Counted from the first letter of the stretch, positions 52,540-62,024 are shown. The stretch is DNA of 64,000 nt from JAWXTK01 sp044433645 (GCA_044433645.1 JAWXTK010000007.1:18468-82467), one strand, 5' to 3'. The notes: generated from the sequence alone by a model not told the origin. Translations and numbers: made by a program.

Positions 52540-54726
52540 TTATCTGATGAACAATAATTCACGATATTTAGGAAGAGTCCACATTCTATCGTCAACAATT
52601 AACTCTAGTTTGTCAATGTGGTAACGAATTGATTCCATAAGTGGAATGATAGTGTCGTGGTAAGCAATCGCTTTCTCTCTTTCAGTTTCGATTTTGTTAG
52701 CTTTCTTACGAGCTTCTGTCATCGCTGAAACATTTTCTGTGATGTAATCAATATGAGAGTTGATCTCTTGAATCATAATCATATTTTGTTTGCACATCAT
52801 AGATGCTTGCTCAACTGAGAATAGGCTGTGAACTTTAGTTACATTGTCCATAAGAACTGATTGGTATTCCAACGCTACTGGTACAATGTGGTTCATAGAA
52901 AGATCACCTAACACACGTGACTCAATTTGGATTTTTTTAGTGTAAGTTTCCCAGCTAACTTCGCAACGAGACTCAACCTCAGCGTGAGAAAGAACGCCAC
53001 ATTTCTCGAAGATAGAAAGGTTTTTATCTTTCAAGTAGCTGTCTATCATAAGAGGTACACTAACTTCGCAATCAAGACCACGAGTCTCAGCCTCAGCTTT
53101 CCACTCATCGCTATAACCATTTCCTTCAAAGTGGATAGGGCGACACTCAGTAATCATACGTTTAATGATAGTAACGATAGCTGCAAATTTCTCAACACCA
53201 GTTGCGATTAAAGCATCAACCTCAGCTTTGAAAGACTCAAGTTGGTCAGCTACGGCAGTGTTAAGTACCAACATAGCCTCAGCACAGTTAGCAGCAGAAC
53301 CTACTGCACGGAACTCAAAACGGTTACCTGTAAACGCAAATGGAGATGTACGGTTACGGTCTGTGTTGTCAAGAAGTACTGTTGGAAGGTTAGCAACACC
53401 TAGTTCAAGAGCTGCTTTTTCGTCAAAGTGAATGATATCATCCTCATTAATATTTTCTAGTTTGTCAAGAACCTCAGAGATTTGAGAACCCAAGAACACA
53501 GAAATAATTGCTGGAGGAGCTTCGTTTGCGCCTAGACGGTGAGCATTTGTAGCAGATGAAATAGCTGCTTTAAGCACGTCATTATGTTTGTAAACAGCCA
53601 TCATAGTATTAACTACGTAAGTGATGAACTGAAGATTGTCTTCGTGGTTGTCACCAGGTGAGAAAAGGTTAACACCTGTGTTAGTACACATACTCCAGTT
53701 GTTGTGTTTACCAGAACCGTTGATACCTTTGAATGGTTTTTCGTGCAAAAGAACACGGAAGTGGTGACGACGAGCAACTTTTTTCATGATAGACATGAGT
53801 AGGATGTTGTGGTCATTAGCTAAGTTAAGCTCTTCGTATACTGGAGCAAGCTCAAATTGGTTAGGAGCAACCTCGTTGTGACGAGTGTGAACTGGAATAC
53901 CAAGTTTAAGAGATTCGTTTTCAAGATCTGTCATGAAAGCCAATACACGAGTTGGGATAGAACCAAAGTAGTGGTCTTCCAACTGTTGGTTTTTAGCACT
54001 TTCGTGACCTAGTAGAGTACGACCAGTTAACACCAAGTCGTGACGTGCAGCCCAAAGAGCCTCGTCAACTAGGAAATATTCTTGTTCCCAACCTAGGTTA
54101 GAGATAACTTTAGAAACTGCAGGGTCAAAGTAGTTACAAACTGAAGTAGCTGCTTTGTTTAGAGCGTTGATAGAACGCAAAAGTGGAGTTTTAAAGTCAA
54201 GAGCCTCACCTGTGTAAGAAATAAATACAGTAGGAATACATAAAGTATCACCAACAACAAACGCTGGAGATGATGGATCCCATGCAGAGTAACCACGAGC
54301 CTCGAATGTATTACGCAATCCACCATTAGGGAAAGATGACGCATCTGGTTCTTGTTGAACTAGAAGTTTACCTGAAAGTTCTTCTACAACACCACCGTTT
54401 GAGTCTGGTTCAAGAAAAGCATCATGTTTCTCAGCTGATGCACCTGTTAGAGGTTGGAACCAGTGAGTATAGTGAGTCGCTCCTAATTCAATCGCCCATT
54501 GTTTCATACCTGCAGCAACGCCGTCAGCTAGTGAACGATCCAAAGGAAGACCTTTGTCTATAACTTGTGATAATGTTTTGAACACAGTTTTAGAAAGATA
54601 TTTCTGCATCGCAACGCGATTGAAAACATATTTTCCAAACTCATCAGCTGGGCGAACCTCAGATGATACATTCACTGCTTTACGCTCAGCAGCTTCTCTA
54701 AAAAGATCAAATCTTAATGTACTCAT
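52540..54726 (-). CDS. glnN: Glutamine synthetase type III
   Basis: Makes glutamine from glutamate, ammonia and ATP. The 728-residue length is diagnostic of the long type III enzymes of Bacteroidota and cyanobacteria, against about 450 for type I. Catalytic stretches are NHNEVAPNQFELAPVYEE-like (HTRHNEVAPNQFELAP), the glycine loop GINGSGKHNNWS and NRTSPFAFTGNRFEFRA. The family's C-terminal helical extension is present. It is last gene of the leftward nitrogen block and is separated by 10 bases from asnA. Confidence 0.97.
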   Translation of the reverse strand: MSTLRFDLFREAAERKAVNVSSEVRPADEFGKYVFNRVAMQKYLSKTVFKTLSQVIDKGLPLDRSLADGVAAGMKQWAIELGATHYTHWFQPLTGASAEKHDAFLEPDSNGGVVEELSGKLLVQQEPDASSFPNGGLRNTFEARGYSAWDPSSPAFVVGDTLCIPTVFISYTGEALDFKTPLLRSINALNKAATSVCNYFDPAVSKVISNLGWEQEYFLVDEALWAARHDLVLTGRTLLGHESAKNQQLEDHYFGSIPTRVLAFMTDLENESLKLGIPVHTRHNEVAPNQFELAPVYEELNLANDHNILLMSIMKKVARRHHFRVLLHEKPFKGINGSGKHNNWSMCTNTGVNLFSPGDNHEDNLQFITYVVNTMMAVYKHNDVLKAAISSATNAHRLGANEAPPAIISVFLGSQISEVLDKLENINEDDIIHFDEKAALELGVANLPTVLLDNTDRNRTSPFAFTGNRFEFRAVGSAANCAEAMLVLNTAVADQLESFKAEVDALIATGVEKFAAIVTIIKRMITECRPIHFEGNGYSDEWKAEAETRGLDCEVSVPLMIDSYLKDKNLSIFEKCGVLSHAEVESRCEVSWETYTKKIQIESRVLGDLSMNHIVPVALEYQSVLMDNVTKVHSLFSVEQASMMCKQNMIMIQEINSHIDYITENVSAMTEARKKANKIETEREKAIAYHDTIIPLMESIRYHIDKLELIVDDRMWTLPKYRELLFIR

Positions 54727-54736
54727 AATTATTAAT

Positions 54737-55771
54737 TTATTTTAAGTATATATTATTTTTTATACATGTTTTTATCATTTCATCTGGCCATAGCGACACT
54801 TGAACTTCGCCTATGTGTGCACATCTCAAAAAGTACATGCACAAACGAGACTGGCCTATACCTCCACCTATTGACAAAGGCAACTCGTCGTTAAGTAATG
54901 CTTTGTGAAACGCTAGCTCGCTCCTTTGGGGACAACCCTCAATCTCAAGCTGCAATTTCAATGCTTTTTTGTCTACTCTAATGCCCATTGAAGATATTTC
55001 AAATGCACTGTTTAAGACTCTATTCCAAAGAAGAATATCGCCGTTTAGACCTTTGTAACCACCCTCAGATTCGGTAGTCCAATCATCATAATCAGGAGCA
55101 CGTCCGTCGTGCTTCTCATTATTTGAAAGGGCGCCACCTATACCCATAATAAATACTGCTCCGTATTTTTTGGCTGCCTCGCTTTCACGCTCTTTTACGC
55201 TAAGAGTTGGATACTCTTTTAACAAATCTTCACTTTGGATAAAAGTGATTCTCTCTGGTAATTCTGGAGTAATGTGAGGGAAAACTTTGTAGATAGCCTC
55301 TTCTGTTGCTTTAAGCGCAGCAAAAATATCTTCTACTCTGCTTTGTAAGTAAGCTAGGTTTCTGTCCTCAGCAGCGATTGTACGCTCCCAGTCCCATTGA
55401 TCAACGTAAAGTGAGTGAATATTTGACAACTCTTCGTCAGCACGGATTGCATTCATGTCAGTGTAAAGACCGTAACCTCTTGGTATACTATAGTCTGCTA
55501 ACTTTGTTCTCTTCCATTTAGCTAATGAGTGTATAACCTCGGCCTTAACTCCTCCCATATCAGCGATAGGGAAACTTACTGCACGCTCCGTGCCATTTAA
55601 GTCATCATTAATACCTGTGCCCGACACTACGAATAGTGGTGCTGTTATACGACGTAATCTCAAACGAGAAGAAAGTTCTTGTTGGAAAACATCTTTTATC
55701 ATTTTAATAGTTTGTTCCATGATTTCAGGAACAACAGTAGCTCTGTAATTTTGTGGAAGATAGAGTTTCAT
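54737..55771 (-). CDS. asnA: Aspartate-ammonia ligase (asparagine synthetase A)
   Basis: Makes asparagine from aspartate with free ammonia and ATP, class II aaRS-like fold. The 344 residues show SSRLRLRRITAPLFVV, the motif-2 region around SLYVDQWDWERTI and C-terminal SIGGGIGQSRLCMYFL. Ammonia-using AsnA next to glnN, amt and P-II fits a cluster responding to ammonium. Own -7 box at 55804-55811; a terminator of the upstream amt unit lies at 55840-55877. Confidence 0.96.
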   Translation of the reverse strand: MKLYLPQNYRATVVPEIMEQTIKMIKDVFQQELSSRLRLRRITAPLFVVSGTGINDDLNGTERAVSFPIADMGGVKAEVIHSLAKWKRTKLADYSIPRGYGLYTDMNAIRADEELSNIHSLYVDQWDWERTIAAEDRNLAYLQSRVEDIFAALKATEEAIYKVFPHITPELPERITFIQSEDLLKEYPTLSVKERESEAAKKYGAVFIMGIGGALSNNEKHDGRAPDYDDWTTESEGGYKGLNGDILLWNRVLNSAFEISSMGIRVDKKALKLQLEIEGCPQRSELAFHKALLNDELPLSIGGGIGQSRLCMYFLRCAHIGEVQVSLWPDEMIKTCIKNNIYLK

Positions 55772-55803
55772 TTTCTTGTGCTTTTTTTAAATTAATAATA
55801 CCA

Positions 55804-55811
55804 CAAATATA
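55804..55811 (-). promoter_or_regulatory. -7 promoter box of asnA-glnN
   Basis: TATATTTG on the minus strand, 32 bases upstream of the asnA ATG. Confidence 0.5.
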
Positions 55812-55839
55812 AGTATTTTTCATTTAAAAAACTACTTAG

Positions 55840-55877
55840 TTTATTATTGAGAGCGCTCTTAGGCCCTCAATAATAAA
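55840..55877 (-). terminator. Terminator after amt
   Basis: TTTATTATTGAG (55840-55851) and CTCAATAATAAA (55866-55877) pair perfectly. It splits the block into dapF/dapL/P-II/amt and asnA/glnN transcripts, perhaps incompletely. Confidence 0.7.
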
Positions 55878-55915
55878 CATAAATAGTATTTGATTAATAT
55901 CTTTTAAGAAATCTA

Positions 55916-57217
55916 CTAGTTGTAAGCAGATTCTCCGTGTTCGTAGATATCTAGACCTTCTTCTTCGATACGAGCTTCAACTCTCATACCCATGATTAAG
56001 TCGATACCTTTGAAGATGATAATACCCATTACGATAGCCCATCCCATGTAAGCGAAAGCACCGATAGTTTGAGTGATAAGTAGTTCAGAACCACCACCGT
56101 AAAGAAGACCACCGTCAGTTGCAAGAACACCTGTAAGGATAGTACCCAAAGTACCACAAACCCCGTGAACTGAGACAGCACCTACTGGATCATCAATTTT
56201 AGCTGTTTTCTCGAAGAAGTCTACTGCGAATACCATAACTAGACCACAGATAGCACCAATAACGAATGCTCCAAGTGGAGAAACGTCAGCACAACCAGCT
56301 GTAATACCTACTAAACCTGCAAGAACACCATTCAAAGTAAGTGACAAAGATGGTTTACCATATTTAACCCAAGCAAGGATTAGAGCGAACACACCACCAG
56401 CTGCAGCAGCTAAGTTAGTTGTCAAGAATACGTCTGAGATTGCAGTTGCATCATCAATAGTAGAAGCAGCTACTTGAGATCCTGGATTGAAACCAAACCA
56501 TCCGAACCATAGCAAGAATACACCAAGTGCAGCTGCTGTAAGGTTGTGTCCTGGAATAGCTTTTGGTTTACCATTTTTGTATTTACCAATACGTGGACCT
56601 AATACGATAGCACCAATCATTGCTAACCAACCTCCTACTGAGTGAACGATAGCCGAACCAGCGAAGTCAATGAAGCCCATTTCGCCTAACCAGCCACCAC
56701 CCCATGACCAGTGGCCAGAGATAGGATAAACTACTGCAAAGATAAGTACAGAGTAAATTAAATAAGCTGAGAATTTAGTTCTTTCAGCTACAGCTCCTGA
56801 AACGATAGTTGCTGCTGTTGCGCAGAACATTGTTTGGAACACTAGAACAGCTGCATTAGGAAGACCTTCTGCTTCTGCGCCTAAAAATGCTTGGCTAAGG
56901 AAATCGAATTCGCCGATAAACATGTTACCTGCACCGAACATAATACCGAAACCTAAAGCCCAGTAAAATAATGAACCTACTGAGAAGTCCAAAAAGTTTT
57001 TCATCAAGATGTTAGCTGTGTTTTTTGTACGAGTAAAACCTGCTTCTACAAGTGCAAAACCAGCTTGCATAATAAATACCAACATAGCTGCCAATAACAC
57101 CCATACAGTGTCAAGACCTACGGCTACACCGGCAACTAGATCTGCTACGTTTGCTGTCGCCTCTGCTACTGGAGCAGTGCACGCTGTTGCTAATGAGTCT
57201 ACTATAATTTCTTCCAT
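55916..57217 (-). CDS. amt: Ammonium transporter Amt
   Basis: An inner-membrane ammonium channel of the Amt/MEP/Rh family. The 433 residues have a leader segment (about 1-30) and about 11 hydrophobic segments. Recognisable stretches are VFIMQAGFALVEAGFTRTKN, HWSWGGGWL, the pore-lining SIVHSVGGWLAMIGA-like AIVHSVGG and VSVHGVCGTLGTI with the second pore histidine. It is 15 bases downstream of the P-II gene, the universal Amt partner. A full Shine-Dalgarno sequence stands before the ATG, exceptional in this window. Confidence 0.96.
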   Translation of the reverse strand: MEEIIVDSLATACTAPVAEATANVADLVAGVAVGLDTVWVLLAAMLVFIMQAGFALVEAGFTRTKNTANILMKNFLDFSVGSLFYWALGFGIMFGAGNMFIGEFDFLSQAFLGAEAEGLPNAAVLVFQTMFCATAATIVSGAVAERTKFSAYLIYSVLIFAVVYPISGHWSWGGGWLGEMGFIDFAGSAIVHSVGGWLAMIGAIVLGPRIGKYKNGKPKAIPGHNLTAAALGVFLLWFGWFGFNPGSQVAASTIDDATAISDVFLTTNLAAAAGGVFALILAWVKYGKPSLSLTLNGVLAGLVGITAGCADVSPLGAFVIGAICGLVMVFAVDFFEKTAKIDDPVGAVSVHGVCGTLGTILTGVLATDGGLLYGGGSELLITQTIGAFAYMGWAIVMGIIIFKGIDLIMGMRVEARIEEEGLDIYEHGESAYN

Positions 57218-57225
57218 AATCTATT

Positions 57226-57231
57226 CCTCCT
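57226..57231 (-). promoter_or_regulatory. Shine-Dalgarno site of amt
   Basis: AGGAGG on the minus strand (in AGAGGAGG), eight bases before the ATG at 57217. Bacteroidota genes rarely use this signal and I noticed no comparable one elsewhere in the window. Confidence 0.7.
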
Positions 57232-57232
57232 C

Positions 57233-57580
57233 TTATTTTTCTGTGTATAATGTTTTATCTCCTTGTAGGCCTGTACGGATAGAGTAAGACTCATCTATAC
57301 CACTAACGAAAATACGTCCGTCACCTACTTCACCTGTTTGAGCTGAGCCAACGATAGCGTCGACTGTTGCTTTAACGTTTACCTCACGCACTACGATAGT
57401 TAACATGATACGCTCGATGTAGCTTGTATCATATACAACGCCACGATAGATTCTTTCTTGGCTTGCTTTACCAACGCCTCTTACGTTCATGTAAGAGAAC
57501 CATTCGATTCCTGCCTCATAAAGGGCTTCTTTTACATCCTCAAATTTTGTTTTACGGATGATTGCTTGAATTTTTTTCAT
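57233..57580 (-). CDS. glnB: P-II nitrogen regulatory protein
   Basis: A trimeric sensor of 2-oxoglutarate and adenylates; GlnK-type members plug Amt. The 115 residues have the T-loop RGVGKASQERIYRGVVY with tyrosines 45 and 50 matching positions 46 and 51 of Escherichia coli P-II, and the C-terminal signature TGEVGDGRIFV (82-92). Position next to amt argues for a GlnK-like role. Its ATG is one base after the dapL stop. Confidence 0.95.
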   Translation of the reverse strand: MKKIQAIIRKTKFEDVKEALYEAGIEWFSYMNVRGVGKASQERIYRGVVYDTSYIERIMLTIVVREVNVKATVDAIVGSAQTGEVGDGRIFVSGIDESYSIRTGLQGDKTLYTEK

Positions 57581-57581
57581 A

Positions 57582-58817
57582 CTAAATTTTCCATTTGATT
57601 ATTCTTTCCATTGCCTTATCTACATTCTCTTTCTGAGCAAATGCTGTTAGTCTGAAGTAACCCTCGCCTGAAGGACCAAAGCCAACGCCCGGTGTTCCTA
57701 CGATTTGACATTCACTTAAAAGTTTATCAAAAAAAGACCAAGAAGTCATCTGACTAGGGATTTGCAACCAGATATATGGTGCGTTCTCACCTCCAAAAAC
57801 TCTAAATCCTGCACTTGTTAAACCTTCGCGTATAGTCTTTGCGTTACTCATATAATATGCTACAGTCTCTTTAGTTTGGCGCTTGCCCTCTGGCGAGTAA
57901 ATCGCCTCGGCAGCTTTCTGCACTATATAAGCTGTACCATTGAACTTTGTGCTTTGGTGTCTTAACCACAATGAGTTAAGCGACAGCTCGCATCCTTTTT
58001 TATCATAGGCCATAAGTTCTTTAGGAACTATGGTGTATCCACATCTAACACCTGTAAAACCTGCAGTTTTAGAAAAACTACGGAACTCTACAGCTACTTC
58101 CCTCGCACCGTCTATCTCATAAATAGAGCGTGGGATATTTTCGTCTGAGATATAAGCCTCATAAGCTGAGTCAAACAAAATAATTGATTTATTTGCTTTA
58201 GCATACTCAACCCATGCTGTTAGTTGCTCTCTGTTCATCACACTGCCCGTTGGGTTATTTGGTGAACATAGGTAAATAACGTCGGCTCTGTTCTCTGGTA
58301 GTTGTGGAGCGAAATCTTTGTCCTGAGGGCAATCTAAGTAAATAATTTTACTCCATTTGCCTAGCTCTTCGTCAAAGTCTCCTGAGCGTCCGTCCATTAC
58401 ATTAGTATCAATGTAAGCTGGGTAAACTGGATCGCTAATTGCTACGATATTATCCGATGAGATAATATCTCCGAAGTGACCAAGTGCGCTTTTTGCACCG
58501 TCGTTGATAAAGATTTCTTCTGATGAGATAAAGATACCTCTTTGAAGATAATCGTTTTCTAGGATAGTGTTTTTCAAAAAGTCATAACCACACTCTGGTG
58601 CGTAACCTCTAAAAGTTGAGCTTGATGACATTTCATCTACTGCCGCGTGCATAGCCTTGATAACCTCAGGGCTAAGAGGCTGAGTAACATCACCAATACC
58701 CAATGAGATAACATCTGCCTCGGGGTCTATTGATTTGTAAGAAGCTACTTTTTTTGCAACAGTGCTAAATAAGTAGCTTGCTTTAAGTTTTGTAAAGTTT
58801 TCGTTAATGCGTATCAT
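57582..58817 (-). CDS. dapL: LL-diaminopimelate aminotransferase
   Basis: Converts tetrahydrodipicolinate to LL-diaminopimelate in one step, bypassing the DapD/C/E route. I start at the ATG at 58817 (411 residues, MIRINENFTKLKASYLFS). Active-site residues visible: Tyr132 in DPVYPAYID (stacks on PLP), Asn187 in SPNNPTG, Asp216 and Tyr219 in FDSAYEAY, Schiff-base Lys250 in SFSKTAGF and Arg258 (PLP phosphate) in GVRCGYT, Arg in GEGYFRLTAF for the substrate carboxylate. It is 10 bases after dapF, whose product uses LL-diaminopimelate. A divergent paralogue lies at 60528-61760. Confidence 0.96.
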   Translation of the reverse strand: MIRINENFTKLKASYLFSTVAKKVASYKSIDPEADVISLGIGDVTQPLSPEVIKAMHAAVDEMSSSSTFRGYAPECGYDFLKNTILENDYLQRGIFISSEEIFINDGAKSALGHFGDIISSDNIVAISDPVYPAYIDTNVMDGRSGDFDEELGKWSKIIYLDCPQDKDFAPQLPENRADVIYLCSPNNPTGSVMNREQLTAWVEYAKANKSIILFDSAYEAYISDENIPRSIYEIDGAREVAVEFRSFSKTAGFTGVRCGYTIVPKELMAYDKKGCELSLNSLWLRHQSTKFNGTAYIVQKAAEAIYSPEGKRQTKETVAYYMSNAKTIREGLTSAGFRVFGGENAPYIWLQIPSQMTSWSFFDKLLSECQIVGTPGVGFGPSGEGYFRLTAFAQKENVDKAMERIIKWKI

Positions 58818-58827
58818 AAATATGTAA

Positions 58828-59655
58828 TTATAAAATATAGTTTCCGTTAAATACAAAGTCTGCTCCACCTGTGAGTGTCACTCTGTTTGTTTCTTCACTC
58901 CAAGAAACTTCCACCTCGCCTCCAAGTAATTCTATCGTAGCTTTTCTTGAAGTAAGTCCCAGTCTCACTGCGGCAACAAGTGTTGCACACGCTCCTGTTC
59001 CACAAGCTAGAGTCTCACCTGAGCCTCGCTCCCACACTCTCATCTCTATTCTTTCGGGGCTTAAAACCCTTGCGAACTCTACATTCGTACGTTCTGGGAA
59101 TAAAGGATGATTTTCAATCTCACGTCCTACGCCATGTACATCAAAATCTTTGACACTATCTTTAATAAAAGTCACTGCGTGGGGATTACCCATATTCACG
59201 CAAGTGTATTCTCTGCCATTGATATCTACATTAAGCGTAGTAGAACTCTTTAACGGTATATCCCCAGCCTCAAGCTTAGGCATATCCATATCTACACTAA
59301 CTTTACTTACTAAATTGCCTGCAACATCTAATCTCAAAATTTTAATTCCACTCTTAGTCTCAAGCGTGATTTCTGTTTTCTCGGTTAGTCCTTTTTCGTA
59401 TAGGTATTTACCTACGCAGCGTGAAGCATTGCCACACATACCTGCCTCTGAACCATCGGCGTTAAACATTCTCATTCTAAAGTCAGCTACATAAGATTTC
59501 ATAATAAGGACTAATCCGTCTGAACCTACACCGAAGTGGCGATCGCTGATTTTAATTGCTAAAGACTCTGGGTCTTGGACTTGCTCTTCGCAGGCATTGA
59601 TATATACATAATCATTGCCTGCTCCGTGCATTTTATCGAAAAGAATAGTTGTCAT
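58828..59655 (-). CDS. dapF: Diaminopimelate epimerase
   Basis: Epimerises LL- to meso-diaminopimelate for lysine and peptidoglycan. ATG at 59655 (275 residues); a TTG one codon upstream is also possible. Two catalytic cysteines: GMCGNASRC in the N-terminal half and ACGTGACATL in the C-terminal half, each in the canonical context; FDKMHGAGNDYVYI at the N-terminus. It directly precedes dapL. Confidence 0.97.
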   Translation of the reverse strand: MTTILFDKMHGAGNDYVYINACEEQVQDPESLAIKISDRHFGVGSDGLVLIMKSYVADFRMRMFNADGSEAGMCGNASRCVGKYLYEKGLTEKTEITLETKSGIKILRLDVAGNLVSKVSVDMDMPKLEAGDIPLKSSTTLNVDINGREYTCVNMGNPHAVTFIKDSVKDFDVHGVGREIENHPLFPERTNVEFARVLSPERIEMRVWERGSGETLACGTGACATLVAAVRLGLTSRKATIELLGGEVEVSWSEETNRVTLTGGADFVFNGNYIL

Positions 59656-59691
59656 CAATTTATATTGTTTTTTTTTATCTAATATTTCTTA

Positions 59692-60417
59692 TTAGAAGCT
59701 AAGACCTACTACGAAGTATGCGTCAGCTGTGATAGGCGCAAAAGTAAGTTCAGCGAACACTGGAAGCTCGAAGCTATCAGAGAATTTGATAGATTTAGAA
59801 GCACCTAGTGATACGTTAGCTACGTTGAAAGAATCGTTGCAATAGATATCGCTTTCAAACAAAGACATACCTACGCTTGCAGAACAATCAACACCAGCGA
59901 TAGTGAATGGGTAAGCTAGAGAAACATAAGTTGAGTAAGCTTGTTTGCCTTCAGCTGTAACATCAGACGCACCATAAACGAAAGTAGAAACACCGATAGA
60001 AAGTGGGAATGCTTCGCCAAATTCATATCCAAGAGCTACCTCCAACAAGTGATTGTCATAATCAAAGTAGTTTGCTGTTCCAAAAGCAGCGCCTTGACCC
60101 ATCCAGTAGAAATCTGTAACAGCGATAGAGAAACCACCAACTGCGTAACCTACTGTAAAGTCAAGTTCTTTGCAGCTGTTTTCAAAATCTGAAACAGTAC
60201 CAATAACATCTGTGCTACCCCAAGCGCCTACTGAGAAACCACCAACTTCAAGACCCATACCTGGTTGGATAGAAAGACCACCACCTTGGTAAACACCACG
60301 CCATACGTATTGGCTAACTACATCTGCACCAAGATCAAAACTAACCTCTGCTGCACTTACGGCAGATACTGACATCATAAAAGCACCCGCTACCATTAAT
60401 TTCTTCATCAATTTCAT
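59692..60417 (-). CDS. TorF-like outer-membrane beta-barrel (putative porin)
   Basis: A 241-residue protein with signal peptide MKLMKKLMVAGAFMMSVSAV (cleavage after AEV or VSA) and beta strands starting VSFDLGADVVSQYVWRGVYQ, the opening of the TIGR02001/TorF family. It ends in Phe (YFVVGLSF), as expected for a BAM substrate. Relatives are often found beside amt, P-II and glnN genes, and a role in letting ammonium or small amino compounds cross the outer membrane is inferred. It sits 110 bases from the DapL paralogue and 36 from dapF; a weak -7 box (TAACTTTA, 60430-60437) precedes it. Confidence 0.75.
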   Translation of the reverse strand: MKLMKKLMVAGAFMMSVSAVSAAEVSFDLGADVVSQYVWRGVYQGGGLSIQPGMGLEVGGFSVGAWGSTDVIGTVSDFENSCKELDFTVGYAVGGFSIAVTDFYWMGQGAAFGTANYFDYDNHLLEVALGYEFGEAFPLSIGVSTFVYGASDVTAEGKQAYSTYVSLAYPFTIAGVDCSASVGMSLFESDIYCNDSFNVANVSLGASKSIKFSDSFELPVFAELTFAPITADAYFVVGLSF

Positions 60418-60527
60418 AATACAATAATTTAAAGTTAAAATAATAATAATTTTTCTGTTTTGTTTTTTTTAAATCTTTAGTGAAGCGTCCTTCGCTATGG
60501 GTTTAAAAGTTTATATATAATTTCTTT

Positions 60528-61760
60528 TTATATATCTAAATCTGCTATTCGGCTTGCGGCCAGAATAATATTTGTGGGGTTGGCAAAAGCACTTAGTCTA
60601 ACAAATCCTTCGCCCTGAGGGCCAAATTTTTCGCCTGGTAGTGATAATATCTCACACTCACTAAGCAACTTATCAAACAACTTCCACGATGAACCGTAAG
60701 GTGATTCAACCCATATATAAGGAGAATTTTCGCCTCCCCAATATTTTAAATTAGCTCTATCAAGCGCCTCGGTTAACACTTTAGCATTATTCATATAGTA
60801 GCTAATGTTATCTTTTATCCACTTCAAACCTTCATCACTATAAAGTGCCTCAGCACCCTTTTGGATAATGTAAGACGGCGTATAATTTTTAATGGCTTGT
60901 CTCTTTTTCCATAGCGTATTAAGATTTGCGCTTTTGTCTGCTAGGAAAGAGTATCCAGTTAATTCTTTGGGTATTATTGTGTAACCACAATGCAAACCCG
61001 TAAATGCAGCACTTTTAGAAAAACTTCTAAACTCTACGGCTACTTTTTTAGCACCTTTTATTTGATAGATGCTCTGTGGGATGTCTTTGTTAGTGATAAA
61101 CGACTTGTAAGTTGCGTCAAACAATATTAAAATGTCGTTATCAATAGCATATTTTACCCACTTGCTCAGTGTTTCGTGATCCATTACGCATCCTGTTGGG
61201 TTGTTAGGATAACTTAAGTAAATCACATCTGGACGAAGTTTTGGAAATTCAGGCATAAAGCCATTTTCTTTTTTACAATCCAGATAAATTATATGACTCC
61301 AATGTTTACTCTCATTTAATTCTCCCGCTCTATTCCCGATAACATTGGAATCAATATAATTTTGTGAAACTGGGTCGACCACTGCAATTCTATTATCCTT
61401 ACACAATATATCCCCAAACGCTGCAAGGTCTTCCTTAGTTCCGTGCGATACAAAGATCTCGTCTTCTTCTATCTTAATTTTGTACTTCTTGTAATTAAAT
61501 TTAATAATGGGGTCCTTTAAAAAGGGATAACCCTCTACTGGACCTCTACCGTGGAAAGTTAGCTCGTCACCCATTTGCTCCACTGCCTCTCTCATCGCAT
61601 TCACCACACAAGCAGCTAATGGTCTGACGGCTTCTCCCACATCGAGTCTAATTACTTTCGCATCTTTGTTTAAAGTTTGAAACATTGCTAGTTTTTGATC
61701 AATTTTGTTTTGTAGATCGTTTGTAACAACTTTCAAAAACTGCGAATTTATTAGCGCCAT
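60528..61760 (-). CDS. Divergent DapL-like aminotransferase paralogue
   Basis: A 410-residue PLP enzyme collinear with dapL. Kept: Schiff-base Lys249 in SFSKSAAF, Asn in YPNNPTG, Asp215 and Tyr218 in FDATYKSF, and the carboxylate-binding Arg in GEGFVRLSAF. Changed: the PLP-stacking tyrosine of DPVYPAY is Ser132 in DPVSQNY; the PLP-phosphate arginine is His257 (GLHCGYT against GVRCGYT); NDGAK is SHGTK. A different amino donor/acceptor, weak activity or a regulatory role is possible. Divergent from an Lrp-type regulator, with a -7 box at 61790-61797. I do not assign a substrate. Confidence 0.8.
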   Translation of the reverse strand: MALINSQFLKVVTNDLQNKIDQKLAMFQTLNKDAKVIRLDVGEAVRPLAACVVNAMREAVEQMGDELTFHGRGPVEGYPFLKDPIIKFNYKKYKIKIEEDEIFVSHGTKEDLAAFGDILCKDNRIAVVDPVSQNYIDSNVIGNRAGELNESKHWSHIIYLDCKKENGFMPEFPKLRPDVIYLSYPNNPTGCVMDHETLSKWVKYAIDNDILILFDATYKSFITNKDIPQSIYQIKGAKKVAVEFRSFSKSAAFTGLHCGYTIIPKELTGYSFLADKSANLNTLWKKRQAIKNYTPSYIIQKGAEALYSDEGLKWIKDNISYYMNNAKVLTEALDRANLKYWGGENSPYIWVESPYGSSWKLFDKLLSECEILSLPGEKFGPQGEGFVRLSAFANPTNIILAASRIADLDI

Positions 61761-61789
61761 TTATTTGTTTTTGTTTTAATTTCTTACTG

Positions 61790-61797
61790 CAAAGATA
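61790..61797 (-). promoter_or_regulatory. -7 promoter box of the DapL paralogue
   Basis: TATCTTTG on the minus strand, 29 bases upstream of the ATG. The 325-base A/T-rich gap from 61761 to 62085 holds only this box, the lrp box and no reading frame; it is the natural place for regulator binding sites. Confidence 0.55.
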
Positions 61798-62024
61798 TGC
61801 TATCAAAAACTAATTTTTACTAAAAAACATCATATTTTTTCAAATAAAATTACCCAAAAACAAATTTAAAAGTAAACCCTAATTTTAAGTAATAATTTGA
61901 TTTTTTTAGCTCAATTTTGCTATAAAATCATCATTTCGCCTTACTTGTTAGCAATTTAATGTCAAAAACAGTGAATTTTTACTAGATATTGTGTTAAAAA
62001 AATTAGGAAACGTTAAAAATTATT

